A stretch of DNA of 64,000 bases from Sambucus nigra (taxonomy: Eukaryota > Streptophyta > Magnoliopsida > Dipsacales > Adoxaceae): positions 365,886,605 through 365,950,604 of the forward strand of contig OX422216.1 of assembly GCA_949130495.1 (NCBI GenBank), written 5' to 3'. A program made the position numbers and the translations under genes. The notes beneath the pieces are model-generated. The model had not been told where the DNA came from, searched no databases, and saw nothing but the letters and a program-made list of their open reading frames with translations. This document shows, piece by piece, positions 1 through 10,496 of this stretch; the stretch's first letter is position 1; each line of letters begins with the position of its first letter.

Positions 1-1292
1 AAATACGAAGATGAAAAAGGAGGCACTAGTGGGGGTAAGTACCCTAAGAAGAACAAAGAGGGGAAGAAGAGGTCTACAGATGACAAGTTTGCTGATTAAA
101 CCCCTCTGACGGTAAGCTGTGAACATATTCTCAATGAGATAAAGAGTGACCGGTCCCTGAAGTGGCTTGAGAAGTTGAGGGCAACCCCCAACAAGAGGAA
201 TAAAAACTTGTGGTGTGAATTTCACCAAGACCATGTCCACGTGACAGATAACTTCTTTGCTCTGAAAGATGAGATTGAAAAAATGTTAAAAGAGGGGAAG
301 CTAAGGAAGTACGTTGATAAGAGTGCCTTCAAGAGGGGCCGAGGGGATGACCCCAGAAAGAAGCGAGGCGATGCATGTAGAGAAGGCCCTCAAAAAAGAG
401 GGGACGACCCTTCTGACGATGAGGACCACCCTGACCTCCCGCCGAGAGACGACCATGACCCTATCAAGAGACTTAATATGATCTAGCTCGGTGTGGGAAT
501 GATCTCCGGGGGCCTAGCAGGAGGAGGGTCAGAGGTCGCCGATAGGAAGGCCCATGTAGCTGAAGCCAAGGCAGTGATAAAATCTATACACTCAACCTCT
601 GTTGAGGCAAAGTCAGAAAAGAGGAAGAAGGTCGATATGGATACTCTGATAGTGGGGTTCTCAAGAATGGACTTCAAAGGCCTCTTAGCCCCACATGATG
701 ACCCTCTCGTCATCACTACCAGGGTACACGGGTGCGAGGTGTCGAGGATCCTGGTCGACGGGGGTAGCTCTGCAGATGTGATGTTTTGGCCGTGCTTCAA
801 AGCCTTAGGCCTCAGCCGTGCTAGACTCATTCCATACCATCACCCATTGATTGGGTTTAGTGGGGAAAAGGTTCATCCCCTTGGAGTGTATGAGGTCGAT
901 GTCAGGATGGGAGACGAGTGACCGAGATGGATTACCAAGAAGGCCAGCTTCTTTGTGATGGATGAACATGTCTTCTCGATCTACAACATTATACTGAGGC
1001 GAGTAGCCCTCAAGGGGTTTGAAGCTGTGCCGTCTACGGTCCATCAGATGATTAAATTTCCAACCGCTTACGGGGTAGGGGAAGTTCAGGGAGACTAGAA
1101 GATAGCGCGGGAGTGTTATTTCAACTCCGCTGAAGAAAGAGAGGCACACAAGAAGGCAACAACCACTTAAAATATTGATACCCTTGACCCCAGGGACGAG
1201 ACAGAGCTGAAGAAAGGAGAAGCCGCGAAAGAGGTAGAATCCATCATCCTCAATGAGGATGAGCCAAAAAAACCATCCAAGTCGGCAAGACT
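1..1292 (+). pseudogene. gag C-terminus and aspartic protease, broken frame
   Basis: One frame from base 1 carries the Gag tail and the protease, interrupted by stops at 97-99, 484-486, 919-921, about 1096 and 1168. The Gag part has CEFHQDHVHVTDNF (about 208-250), the usual Tat zinc-knuckle-like region, but the last cysteine is replaced. It is followed by the typical EIEKMLKEGKLRKYV. The stretch 320-470 is Arg/Asp/Glu-rich. The protease active-site region reads LVDGGSSADV (about 750-780), keeping the catalytic Asp with Gly in place of the more usual Asn/Gln/Thr. The downstream YNIILRRVALKGFEAVPST matches the protease-RT linker of this lineage. Start is off-window. Confident as family, certainly non-functional. 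Confidence 0.8.
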
Positions 1293-2739
1293 CTGAAGCC
1301 AAACATCAAGTAAGATCTCATCAAGCTGTTGAGGAGAAGACATAGCGTCTTCGCATGAATTCATACAGATATGCCGGGGATCGACCCCGAAATTATGAGC
1401 CATAAGCTCAATGTGGTAGAGGGTGAAAAACCAGTAAAGCAGGAGAGGAGAATTTATTCTCGAGAGAAGTATGAGGTCAAGAAGCTAGAAGATGCAGAGT
1501 TTATCAGGGAGGTCATCTATCCCGAAAGGATGTCCAATACAGTCATTGTCCCAAAAGCCAACGTGAAGTGGAGGATGTGTGTAGACTTCACCGACCTCAA
1601 CAAGCATTGCCCCAAAGACAGCTTCCCTCTCCACCTCATTGGTCAGATAGTAGAAGCTACCGCAGGCCATGAGCTTTATGGATGCCTATTCAGGGTACAA
1701 CCAGATCTTCATGAACCCTGAAAACTCGGAGAATACAACTTTCATTATCGACAAGGGGACATACTGTTATAGGGTCATGACCTTTGGCCTGAAGAATGCA
1801 GGGGCAACGTATCAGCGCCTTGTGGACAAAATGTTTGAAGACCAAATTGGGAAGTCTATGGAGGTTTATGTAGATGACATGCTGACTAAGAGTTTGAAGG
1901 CAGAGGATTATGTAGTAGAACTTGAGAGGACCTTTAATACAATGGAAAAGTACCAAATGAATCTCAACCCATCCAAGTGTGTCTTCGGGGTTGGAGCATG
2001 GAAATTCTTAGTGTTCATCGTGAATCAAAGAGGCATTGAGGCCAACCCTGAAAAGATAAAATCCCTTATAGAGATGAAGACCCCCAAGACCATTAAAGAC
2101 GTTCAGAGTCTCACGGTGTGAGTGGATACCTTGAATAGGTTTGTGTCCAGAGCTACAGACAAGTTTTTACCGTTCTTTAAAATTCTCAGAAAGGCATTCG
2201 AATGGAGCGAAGAGTGTGATGAGGCTTTCAAGAATTTAAAGTCATACCTAGGGTCTCCCTTGCTGTTGTCACGACCCGTGGAGGGTGAACGACTTTATGT
2301 GTATCTAGATGTCTCAGAATCAACCATTAGCGCAGCAATCGTCAGAGACGAAGACGGAATACAAAATCCAGTGTATTTCAATAGTAAGGCACTCCAGGGG
2401 GCAGAGCAAAGATACCCAAGGATGGAAAAGTTAGCCTATTCCTTGATCCATGCATCAAGAAAGATAAAGCCATACTTCCAGTCCCATACAATGGTCATCC
2501 TCACTGACTCTCCTCTTAGGCAGGTCTTACACAAGCCTGAAAAATCAAGGAGGCTAATGGCCTGGGCTATAGAGTTGAGGGAGTTAGACATTGAGTATCA
2601 ACCTAGGACGGCCATTAAGGGGAAAGCATTGGCAGATTTCGTGGCCGAGTTTACTTGGGAAGATGATGAAGCTGAAGATAAGAGCCTCGAGAAGACAGAT
2701 ACCCTACAAGGTAGACTCACCAACACACCCGGAGATTAG
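1285..2739 (+). pseudogene. Ty3 reverse transcriptase and RNase H, frameshifted
   Basis: Reverse transcriptase and the first RNase H of the element's pol. DMPGIDPEIM near 1368 marks the RT start. WRMCVDFTDLNKHCPKDSFP (about 1570-1630) is the conserved fingers region. A frameshift near 1676 moves the reading into a second frame with MDAYSGYNQI, FGLKNAGATYQRLV and the catalytic YVDDML (about 1867-1884). A TGA at 2119-2121 interrupts the RT/RNase H connection. The RNase H part has LYVYLDVSESTISAAIV, the glutamate-bearing RYPRMEKLAY and ILTDSPLRQVL, and ends with KALADFVAEF. The family normally runs as one frame with protease; here a frameshift near 1280 separates them. Confidence 0.88.
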
Positions 2740-2841
2740 ACTAAGACAAGCATCGATAGAGGGAAAGTGGTCAAAAATGAAGAGGGAGGATATCTCTTTA
2801 GACAAGGGTCCCTCACCGAGGGAAATTTCTCAAAAGAACAG

Positions 2842-3225
2842 ACTGTGTGGAGCCTCTTCGTTGACGGGTTCTCCTGCGACAGCGGAAGTGGGGCTGGACT
2901 GATAGTATCAGCACCCGATGGCAGAGACATTGAGTAAGCCCTGAGGTTCAATTTTAAAGCCTCCAATAACGAGTCCGAATATGAGGCCTTGGTAGCAGGC
3001 CTCTCCTTGGCCAAGTCTCTTAGTGTCGTCCAGATTTTGGTCCATAGTGATTCAAGGCTAGTAGTGAACCAGATACTAGGAGCCTACGAGGCCAAGGATG
3101 AGCGGATGACCAAGTACCTTGAGAAGGTGAGGTCACTACTGAAGAGCTTCAGAGAAGTGAAATTGAGGAGGATACTATGATCGATAATGGCCGAGCTGAT
3201 GCACTTGCTAGGTTAGCTTTGGCAA
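2842..3225 (+). pseudogene. Second (archaeal-type) RNase H domain
   Basis: WSLFVDGFSCDSGSGAGLIV opens the domain, followed by FKASNNESEYEALVAGLSLA, VHSDSRLVVNQILG and YEAKDERMTKYLEKV, then RADALARLA into the integrase linker. This is the additional RNase H that Tat-lineage plant elements carry, in the usual place between the canonical RNase H and integrase. The acidic residues of the DG, E-Y-EA and DS motifs are present. A stop in the middle (about 2935), a stop at 3178-3180 and a frameshift on each side make it a relic. Family call strong, boundaries approximate. Confidence 0.8.
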
Positions 3226-3939
3226 CTAGGACAGATATCAGGAGGACAGTCCCAGTGGAAATTTTGCTTCGACCAACTATTGAAGATGCTGAGGGAACAC
3301 TTGGCACTTGCTTAAATGTTTCTAAGGAAGCTTCATGGATGGACCCTTTGATCAGATACATCAAAGAGGGGGAAATGCCAGAAGCAAGGCAAGAAAGGAA
3401 GAAGTTGAGATACCGAGCTGCGAAATTCACTGTCATCGGAGATACCTTGTACAAAAAGGGGTTCTTGCTCCCATTACTTAGGTGTGTGCACCCATCCGAA
3501 GTCCCACACATTTTGCAAGATGTGCATGATGGGTCGTTCTCAATCCACATTGGGGGTAGGTCTTTGGTGAAGAGGATAGTAACCCAGGGATACTGGTGTC
3601 CGACCTTGGGGAAAGATGCCACGGCATATGTAAAAAAGTGTGATAAATGTCAAAGATTTGCCACCATCCCTCACCAACCCCATCAGCCTCTTACTTCCAT
3701 TACATCCCCCGTGGCCATTTGCAGTGTGGGGGATTGACCTAGTAGGACCCTTGCCTAGGGTCATCAATAACTATCGGTTCATCATCGTAGCCATTGACTA
3801 TTTTTCAAAATGGGTGGAGGCGGAGCCGATGGTATCGATCACAGAGCAGAAGACCCTCCAGTTAATCTGGAAAAATATCATATGCAGATATGGTCTCCCC
3901 AACACCCTCATTTCAGATAACGGGACTTCAAAATTTTAA
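3177..3939 (+). pseudogene. Integrase, truncated after second catalytic Asp
   Basis: Integrase of the same pol. The zinc-binding part has the His pair in VHDGSFSIHIGG and the Cys pair in KKCDKCQ (about 3525-3650). A frameshift near 3715 then leads to the catalytic core with GIDLVGPLP (first Asp), AIDYFSKWVEAE and LISDNGT (second Asp). The frame runs into a tandem array at 3922 and stops at 3939, so the region with the catalytic Glu and the whole C-terminal domain are gone. The domain is about half its usual length and could not catalyse integration. Confidence 0.85.
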
Positions 3940-4250
3940 ACATCAATTAAGATTGGTGGAAACCACCCTCGGCTATAATGAGGGTCAATGGTGGGGACGA
4001 CCCCTCATTCACCCTCAAGAAAGACGAGGGGGGACTTCAAAATTTTAAACATCAATTTAGTTTGGTGAAAACCACCCTCGGCTATAATGAGTGTCAATGG
4101 AGGGGACGACCCCTCATTCACCCTCAAGAAAGACGAGGGGGACTTCAAAATTTTAAACATCAATTAAGATTGGTGGAAACCACCCTCGGCTATAATGAGG
4201 GTCAATGGTGGGGACGACCCCTCATTCACCCTCAAGAAATACGAGGGAGG
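3922..4250 (+). repeat. 108-bp tandem repeat in retrotransposon 3' region
   Basis: Three units of about 108-109 bp start at 3922, 4031 and 4139, each opening GGGACTTCAAAATTTTAAAC and ending in CCCTCAAGAAAGACGAGGG. They are nearly identical, differing at a few positions. Arrays in the 3' untranslated region are known in Tat-lineage elements and can seed satellites. The first unit overlaps the last integrase codons. Confidence 0.95.
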
Positions 4251-4410
4251 GGTTAGTGAGTGTTAATTTAAAAACATCACAAGGCAAATCATACAAAAGA
4301 CAAATATGGAAGACAAAAAGAGGCATTATATTACAAAATGATGTTTCTTCTACAAAAGTAAGGTATAAAAATGGGGTACATAAAGAGGGTATTGGCTACA
4401 AACAACCACC

Positions 4411-6400
4411 CTATTGATTGACATCAGAGGGCAAGGCCTCAATATCTACAGGAGATTCCTCAATGACTAAGACAGGCCGAGCCTCAGACGTGCCTGTGCC
4501 TTCTACATGCTGAGATTTCACTTGAGCTAAGGCTTCAGCAATAAGGGGATCATCCAGTTGAACATCCTCAAGGGAAGGTGGACAGACGACACTGCATCAG
4601 CGAACTTTAGGACGACCCACCGACAGGCCGTCCTAATTCCCCTCTCCAAGTATTCAAGATCGAAGCCTTGAAACTCGTCCGAAAGTTTATAGGCCTCAAC
4701 AGCATCGGCCTCTGCCTTCTTCACGGCCTCGGCTAGATCAATCTTGAATTGAGCACTCAGAGCCTCTTCCTTTGCCTTAAAGAGATCATCCCTAGCCTTC
4801 AGGTCTGCATCATGCTGCTTCATTAGCTCGTCCATCACCGTTGCATGTTCAGTCCTCGCACTCTCCAATTCAGCCCTTGCAGTCTCAAGCTCTGTCTGCA
4901 GGTCAGCCTCGTGCTGAATTGCCCTCTCAGCTTCATAAATTTTTTGTTGTTTTTTAGCCATCCACTTAGTGGCCGAGGTAAAGGCACAGACAGACTGCAC
5001 AGAAAAGTACACTTGTTAAGAGGCCAAGGAAACAGTTGGTGAAAAATTCAAACCAAGTGAAGTAAAAACAAATACCTGGGCCAGAGTGTGCAGACCATAG
5101 TCATACACCTTGGCCGGGGGCATCTTCGACAAGAAATCATAGTCGACGACCGAGGGAGCAGAGAACATAGAAGCTTTAGTCACCCTCAGATTGGTTATCA
5201 GGGAAGACAACTCAGCCTTAAAAAATGCTAAGTTTTAGGACCAAAAGACCCCCATGCTGGAAGAGGAACCAGTCCCCTCAGATGCCTCCACCCTTGCCCT
5301 CATCCTAGAATCCGGCCGAGGGTCAGCAAGGACTTCAGGATCTTTTCTTTTATGACTGTCAACAGTCGGCTCAACAAGTGTCTGCCCCACGGCCTTCGAC
5401 TTCCTCAGAGCCTGCTGAGGCTCTTTTCCTTTCTTCTTACCGATACTAGACATCAAACTTGGGGAAGTCATTTCCCAGAGATGGTCAGAGATACCTGCAG
5501 GACGACCTGAAAAGAAGATGACACATCAGAGAAATGCAGAGGCAAAGATTAAACACTTGGAAAAAAATCAAAGATTGGGCAAAAAATAATAATAACTCAC
5601 ATAGATCTGTCAAGGGGCCGACCCTCAGATCAACTTCTTTGAGGAACCGATGGGTCATCAGATCTTCAAACTTTGCAAGTCCACCCTCTTTCCCTAGTTC
5701 TCTCAGATACTCAACTATGTCCTTTTCATCCAGACTAAGGCGGGGGTCTGACCTAACCTTCATAGAGGGGTTGGACCATCTCCTTAGAACCCTCAGATCA
5801 TCGTCCAAAGGTTGAGCCTCGGTAGCAAATTCCCATTCTCTAGAGATGAAGAAAAATCTCTTCTTCCAGTCGTGGTTGGAGGTTTGTGCCACGTGGAGAA
5901 GTTTTTTATCAGACCTCCTCGCCCCCAGGTGATGATACCCAGCCTGTTTGGATGAGGAAGTGATATTATAGCAAGCTAAAAACACGTCGACTGAAGGCTC
6001 GTCAGTGAAGGTATTCTTCTAAAAAGAGACATAGCCGAGGATCATCCTCCAGGAGTTGGGAGGAAGTTGGGAGGGGGAAACACCGAGGGCTGATAATATG
6101 TTGACTATGGCAGGGTGCAGAGGGAACCTAACACTGACCTGAAACATCTGATTCATATACTGCTATCTCCCCCTCGTCTCCCTCAAAGACTCTTTCAGAC
6201 TCAGAGGGTACCCTCATACTTATGTTGGGACGCACACCAAATATATGCCTCCACAGCAAGAGGTCACGATCCCTAACGGAGGAAATATAAGCCGAGGCGT
6301 GGGAGGTGTCAACTTGGTCAGCGTCTGAATCCTTACCATCATCCTCAATCCCCTCTCCCTCGGCCTCATCACCTGTCAGAGGTCCACCAGGACAGGCCAT
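4411..6400 (-). pseudogene. Antisense intron-bearing gene in Tat element (Transposase_28-like plus coiled coil)
   Basis: Read on the - strand, opposite to pol. ATG at 6398-6400 (MACPGG...) opens an acidic leader. The core has FPLHPAIVNIL, LPPNSWRMILGYVSF, SVDVFLACYNI and NHDWKKRFFFISREWEF, matching the plant 'putative gypsy-type transposon' family. A Lys/Arg-rich linker, a coiled coil (RAIQHEADLQTELETARAEL..., about 4940-4700) and an acidic tail ending at TAG 4411-4413 follow. Two introns have good sites and keep frame: 5600-5507 (GTGAGT...TTTTCAG) and 5075-4995 (GTATTT...TGTGCAG). Defects: a frameshift near 6155, TAG near 6021, TAA at 5235-5237 and a frameshift near 4590. Extra antisense ORFs are known in Tat elements; the protein's function is unknown. 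Confidence 0.75.
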
Positions 6401-7381
6401 CTGGAAGGTATAAGGGGATAAAGTTGTTACAGGGATAGCCTCAAAAGGGACCGACCCCTAGGCCTCTCGACTTGGGCTTCGATCATATGTCTCTCTCCTC
6501 CCAGAGGGCCCAATACCTGTTGGCGATGAAGCTCTCTCATCCATCTCTCCTGAATGACTCTCAGTTGGATGACAAGACGACCCACAAGACTCAGATGGTA
6601 ATATTGTGGCTAATGGAATGGGAAAAATGGGTCGCACCTAATTAGGGTCCGCCCCTTATCTTCTCTCCTCCTCTTCCTCTACTTTTCTGATCTCTACAAA
6701 GAACTTCTCTCTCAGGGATGGTAACTCCTCAGCTAAATTGTAAAGCCTCCTAAGCATTAAGGGGGATACCCTACACTTAGAAGAATTTGGCTAGCCCAAT
6801 TACAAACAAGTACGCAGTTGACCAAAATGGACTTTTGGATTGAACTTAAGTAAAATAAAGGTTTTAACCAAGAACACTCAAGAAAGGGAAGAACTCGACT
6901 TACCGGAGAAGGCATCGGAAAAAAGAAGAAAACCCTAGAAACACTACAAGGGGCATCAACCCCAATGCATGAAATGAAAGTGAAGATTAAAAATGGGATT
7001 TATGGCAAAGAAAAGTACCTGAAGACGAAAGCAAAGGCTGAATGAAGCTTGTTACAAAGAGGTTACAGAAATGGCTATGGAAGTTGTTGAGAAGCTAGAG
7101 AGAGAGAGTTCAGGCGCGAAGAAGAAGAAGAAATGATTTCAAAAATTGCCTAAATACCGTACTAATGATTGGGTCCACTAACCAAGGCAAAACATGACCC
7201 ACAAGGAGGGCATCATTAGGGCACAAAGTCCCAGACCAGGTGTGCATCCGCCACGCCTTGGAAACTGAAGCAACAATGGATATATGCCCATCATATCAGC
7301 TCGACAGGTGTCACTCATCTAACTGTACATACACTCATCTCAACTACAACACTATCCCTTAGCCATCTCAATAACATCTAT
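6401..7381. other. Element 1 spacer upstream of antisense gene
   Basis: No coding sequence recognised. It would hold the promoter and 5' leader of the antisense gene and the sense 3' untranslated region. A short GA/GAA-rich tract lies at about 7090-7130. No TATA box could be assigned with confidence. Confidence 0.4.
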
Positions 7382-7398
7382 GGCTAAGGGCTGGGGGG
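7382..7398 (+). promoter_or_regulatory. Polypurine tract of element 1
   Basis: GGCTAAGGGCTGGGGGG lies immediately before the TG that opens the 3' LTR. A purine-rich run at this spot is the expected primer site for plus-strand DNA synthesis, and it supports the LTR start chosen. Confidence 0.7.
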
Positions 7399-7470
7399 TG
7401 ATTGATATGCCGTATATATCCTCGGCCAGGCCGAGGGCACCATCCACCAAGACGATCCCAATATGGTCTC

Positions 7471-7845
7471 TGGACCCTTCAAGGGGCCCACCCCTCACCA
7501 GTCCTAGATGACCCTCTAAAGGGCCGACCCTCCATCAGGCTTTGACGACCCTCCAAGGGGCCGACCCCTCACAGTCCCAGACGACCCTCCAAGGGGCCGA
7601 CCCTCCATCAGCCTCAGACGACCCTCTAAGGGGCCGACCCCTCATCAGGCCCAAACGACCCTCCAAGGGGTCTATCCTCCATCAGGATCAGACGACCCTT
7701 CAAGGGGACGACTCCTCACCAGTCCCAAATAACCTTCCATGAGGCTCAGACGACCCTCCAAGGGGCCAACCACTCATCAGGCCCAGACGAACCTCCAAGG
7801 GGTCGACCCTCCATCAGGCCCAGATGACCCTCCGAGGGTACGACA
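7471..7845 (+). repeat. 37-bp tandem array inside LTR U3
   Basis: About ten imperfect units of 36-37 bp, consensus near GACGACCCTCCAAGGGGCC then GACCCCTCATCAGGCCCA. The AAGGGG core recurs at 7481, about 7518, 7555, 7591, 7628, 7665, 7702, 7760 and 7797, with one shortened unit near 7739. An open frame through it is a by-product of the period. Confidence 0.9.
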
Positions 7846-8138
7846 GTACGAGGCCTAAATTAGGCCAGACTCACTGCCAGAGGGAACTTTTCCCTCGGCC
7901 TCATATCATAGGCCGAGGGTGACATCATCACAGCGCGTGGTTTGGGAGACGCATGGAACAGTGCACGTGAGGCTCACATGGCACGTGGATGATCGTTATA
8001 ACAATATCACCCCCTCACGTGAGGGAATATTATGTCATCATTAGTCATAGGTGACATCTACAGGTGTCAACAGGGGATTGGCTAGATCATCATTCACATG
8101 CACCATGCATACTTGGGGGGTACACTACACCCCCAAGA

Positions 8139-8328
8139 CCTATATATACTTGTCACCTACAACCCTACAAAGGTATGGATCGATAAATTGTAATCCTAGC
8201 TAAAACTCTGCTTGTACACACATTAGAGAGATAAAGTGAGCTTATGTCCATTGTATCCAAAGCCATTAGTTCCCATACTTAGTGGATCACACACTCACAG
8301 TGGATATAGGCCAAATTGACTAAACCAC
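8139..8328 (+). promoter_or_regulatory. LTR promoter and R-U5 hairpin
   Basis: CCTATATATACTTG is a likely TATA box. About 150 bp downstream, GTGGATATAGGCC...AAACCAC (8300-8328) can fold as a short hairpin. It resembles sequences at the same relative place in two other LTR families of this window. Confidence 0.5.
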
Positions 8329-8464
8329 TATACATCATTATCTTATTCCTCTTATACTCATCTCCTTCTACACACTTACACACTTATACATCTATGGCTG
8401 CCATGGTACTTACAGTTTGAGCTCATCATCACTTATCTGGTGGTACTAGATTTCAACATCATCA

Positions 8465-10059
8465 GTAAGATTCCACAATGGTGGAATAAGGATAATTTGT
8501 AAAAAAAGTTCCAACTAACAACTGTTGTTCGTAGGAAATAAAATCAATATTTCTTACGAATAAATGTAGTTCGTAAGAACCCAAATATGTAATAAAAATT
8601 AATTATTTATATTTGATATGAACTTCAGTTGTTCTTAGTAATTGATACGCCCAAATAAAGTTCTTCGAAATTGCTACGAGCTAATAAAGTTTGTAGAAAG
8701 GGCTTATATAATTTGTATCCATTCTCCAAATTTGGAGAATGCCTACAAATCTATGTAGAGAATCCACTCACAATTTCTCACCACTGCAGTCATACAAATT
8801 TGTAAATATGCAAAATCTCTTGGAATTTTATACAACCATTGTGGATGCTCTTATTAGACAACACACCTACTGCCATTCTCTACTGTTCTTGGCCATCGAT
8901 ATAAAATCACACACATAACACAATAAATTTCAAAATATATAGCAAATGTTAAATCACTCCAAAGATTGTGTCTACGCTGTCTAAGACACTTTTGTTTAAA
9001 TCTCTATTGAAAATAAATTTTACTTATCTCTATGACATATATTTCGCTTGAATGCTTCCACATTTATATTTTTGAATAAATACAAAAGAAACACCAAATA
9101 TGAGTACTTTTTCCTCATTAATAAAAACTTCACACAGATAAACTGAAGAAAACAAAAGAAGTCTTAAATGAAACATATAATCATTATCTTAGACAATACT
9201 AATTAAGTTATGCACCTAATGCTCTAAGGAATTAAAAATTGAATTAAGTTCCTAAGGCCTTTGTATTAGTTGTGTTTAATTTGTTTTTTTGTTTGCCTTG
9301 TAAATATTAAAAATAATAAAGAATAAAAAAAGAAAAAATATTTTCACTTAATGCCCTGAATTTTCTTTGTGAGATATTTTTAATTAGGAAATTAATATAC
9401 AACATTCAAAGGTGAAGATCATAACTATTTTTAAAGTCAAAATACCAAACATAAGGTATTATGACTGATGATGAAGGGTGAGGTTTAAGAGAAAGGTTGA
9501 TGAAGTTGATCATTTAGGACGGATATATGGGCGATTCTATGAACAATAAGAGCAACCCTTGTGGATAGTGTAAAAATACATATTACTAGTGCAAATATAC
9601 CCCATAGAAGATAAGAAAAATGCTACGGGTAAGGCAAATATGCACTACCACTCACTTGAAATGAAGCAGTGTTGAAACAAATTGTATAGCGCGAAAAACC
9701 TTGTTGGACACTATTCCTTAGGTGAAAAACCTTATTCTATTTAAGGTTTGGTATTGTTTTCCTACAAACTCTTTGTTAATTAATTAATGACCCATATTTA
9801 TTACCCCAATCAATCTACCAACCATCCAACTACCTAATAAATATTTACCCCTACAAATATTGACCTGCCGAACTTCATTTCCATAACCCCAAAATTATAG
9901 CTCTTAAGGTATGTACATATTGAGGTAAAAATTTTCTCCAATGTTTTGTTAATTTTAATGGTTTGGTAATGTTAAGATTATGTTAATTTTGGTTTGTAAT
10001 TAATTTATTTTGTGGATGATTTATGTAATAACTCCCAAACTGTTATCATTAATATTTTT
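8465..10059. other. AT-rich spacer, nothing recognised
   Basis: Low-GC sequence with no long reading frame, no clear terminal repeats and no recognisable protein motif on either strand. Confidence 0.6.
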
Positions 10060-10450
10060 GCATAATTAATTTGTCCAATAATTTATGTCACATTTATTTC
10101 TTTAGCAATTAATTGTTAGTAAAAAATGACAGTCAATTTTATTTAGTCATTAATTTACCCTAAAATACACTAGAAAAATTTATAGAATTTTTATTCCATT
10201 TAGTCAGTTTTTCAGTTATTTTATGTCACTTGTAATTATTTAGCAATTATTTGTTAGTAAAAAAAAAATAAAACTCACCTTGTTTTAGTTAGTAATTAAC
10301 CCTTAAATAACCGTAACTAATTTTATATAAAATTTATTTAGTTTAGCGAATTTGTTAGCTATTTTTTATGCCAATAAATTGTTATCCAATAATATATGTC
10401 ATGTCTAATTCTCTAGCTATTATATGTAGTAAAAAATAAAAACTTTAGCC
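10060..10450 (+). repeat. Diverged long-period repeats upstream of PMD gene
   Basis: Three related blocks share phrases such as TTTAGCAATTAATTGTTAGT (10100), TTTAGCAATTATTTGTTAGT (10236) and CTAGCTATTATATG (10412), each shortly after TTATGTCA or TATGTCAT (about 10084, 10221, 10394). Spacing is roughly 137 then 174 bp. Clearly old and eroded. Confidence 0.5.
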
Positions 10451-10496
10451 CTTTTGCTCCGAATTCGATACTTAGACGTGACATTCAGTTTTGAAA

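Larger units (their letters stand above)
1..8464 (+). mobile_element. Tat-lineage Ty3/gypsy retrotransposon, 3' part, degraded
   Basis: Order on the + strand: gag end, protease, reverse transcriptase, RNase H, a second RNase H, integrase, tandem repeats, an antisense gene, a polypurine tract and one LTR. The 5' LTR and start of gag lie left of the window. Tat assignment rests on two things known for that lineage: a second (archaeal-type) RNase H between RNase H and integrase, and an extra ORF between pol and the 3' LTR. Several stops and at least two frameshifts show it cannot make a full polyprotein. A target duplication cannot be tested because the left end is missing. Confidence 0.85.
7399..8464 (+). 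repeat. 3' LTR of element 1 (about 1066 bp)
   Basis: Runs from TGATTGATATGC after the polypurine tract to ...AACATCATCA at 8464. There is only one copy in the window, so the boundaries come from TG/CA ends and the tract, not from comparison. The U3 part is GC-rich and holds a 37-bp tandem array (7471-7845). The promoter region has CCTATATATACTTG near 8139-8152. Confidence 0.65.

Noticed and set aside
4527..6400. Separate small - strand genes
   Set aside because: Frames and splice sites link them into one antisense gene with two introns and a few disabling mutations.
7542..7742. 66-codon repetitive protein in LTR
   Set aside because: A by-product of the roughly 37-bp repeat; no start context or homology.
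1..8469. Target duplication for element 1
   Set aside because: The left end lies outside the window, so GTAAG after 8464 cannot be compared.
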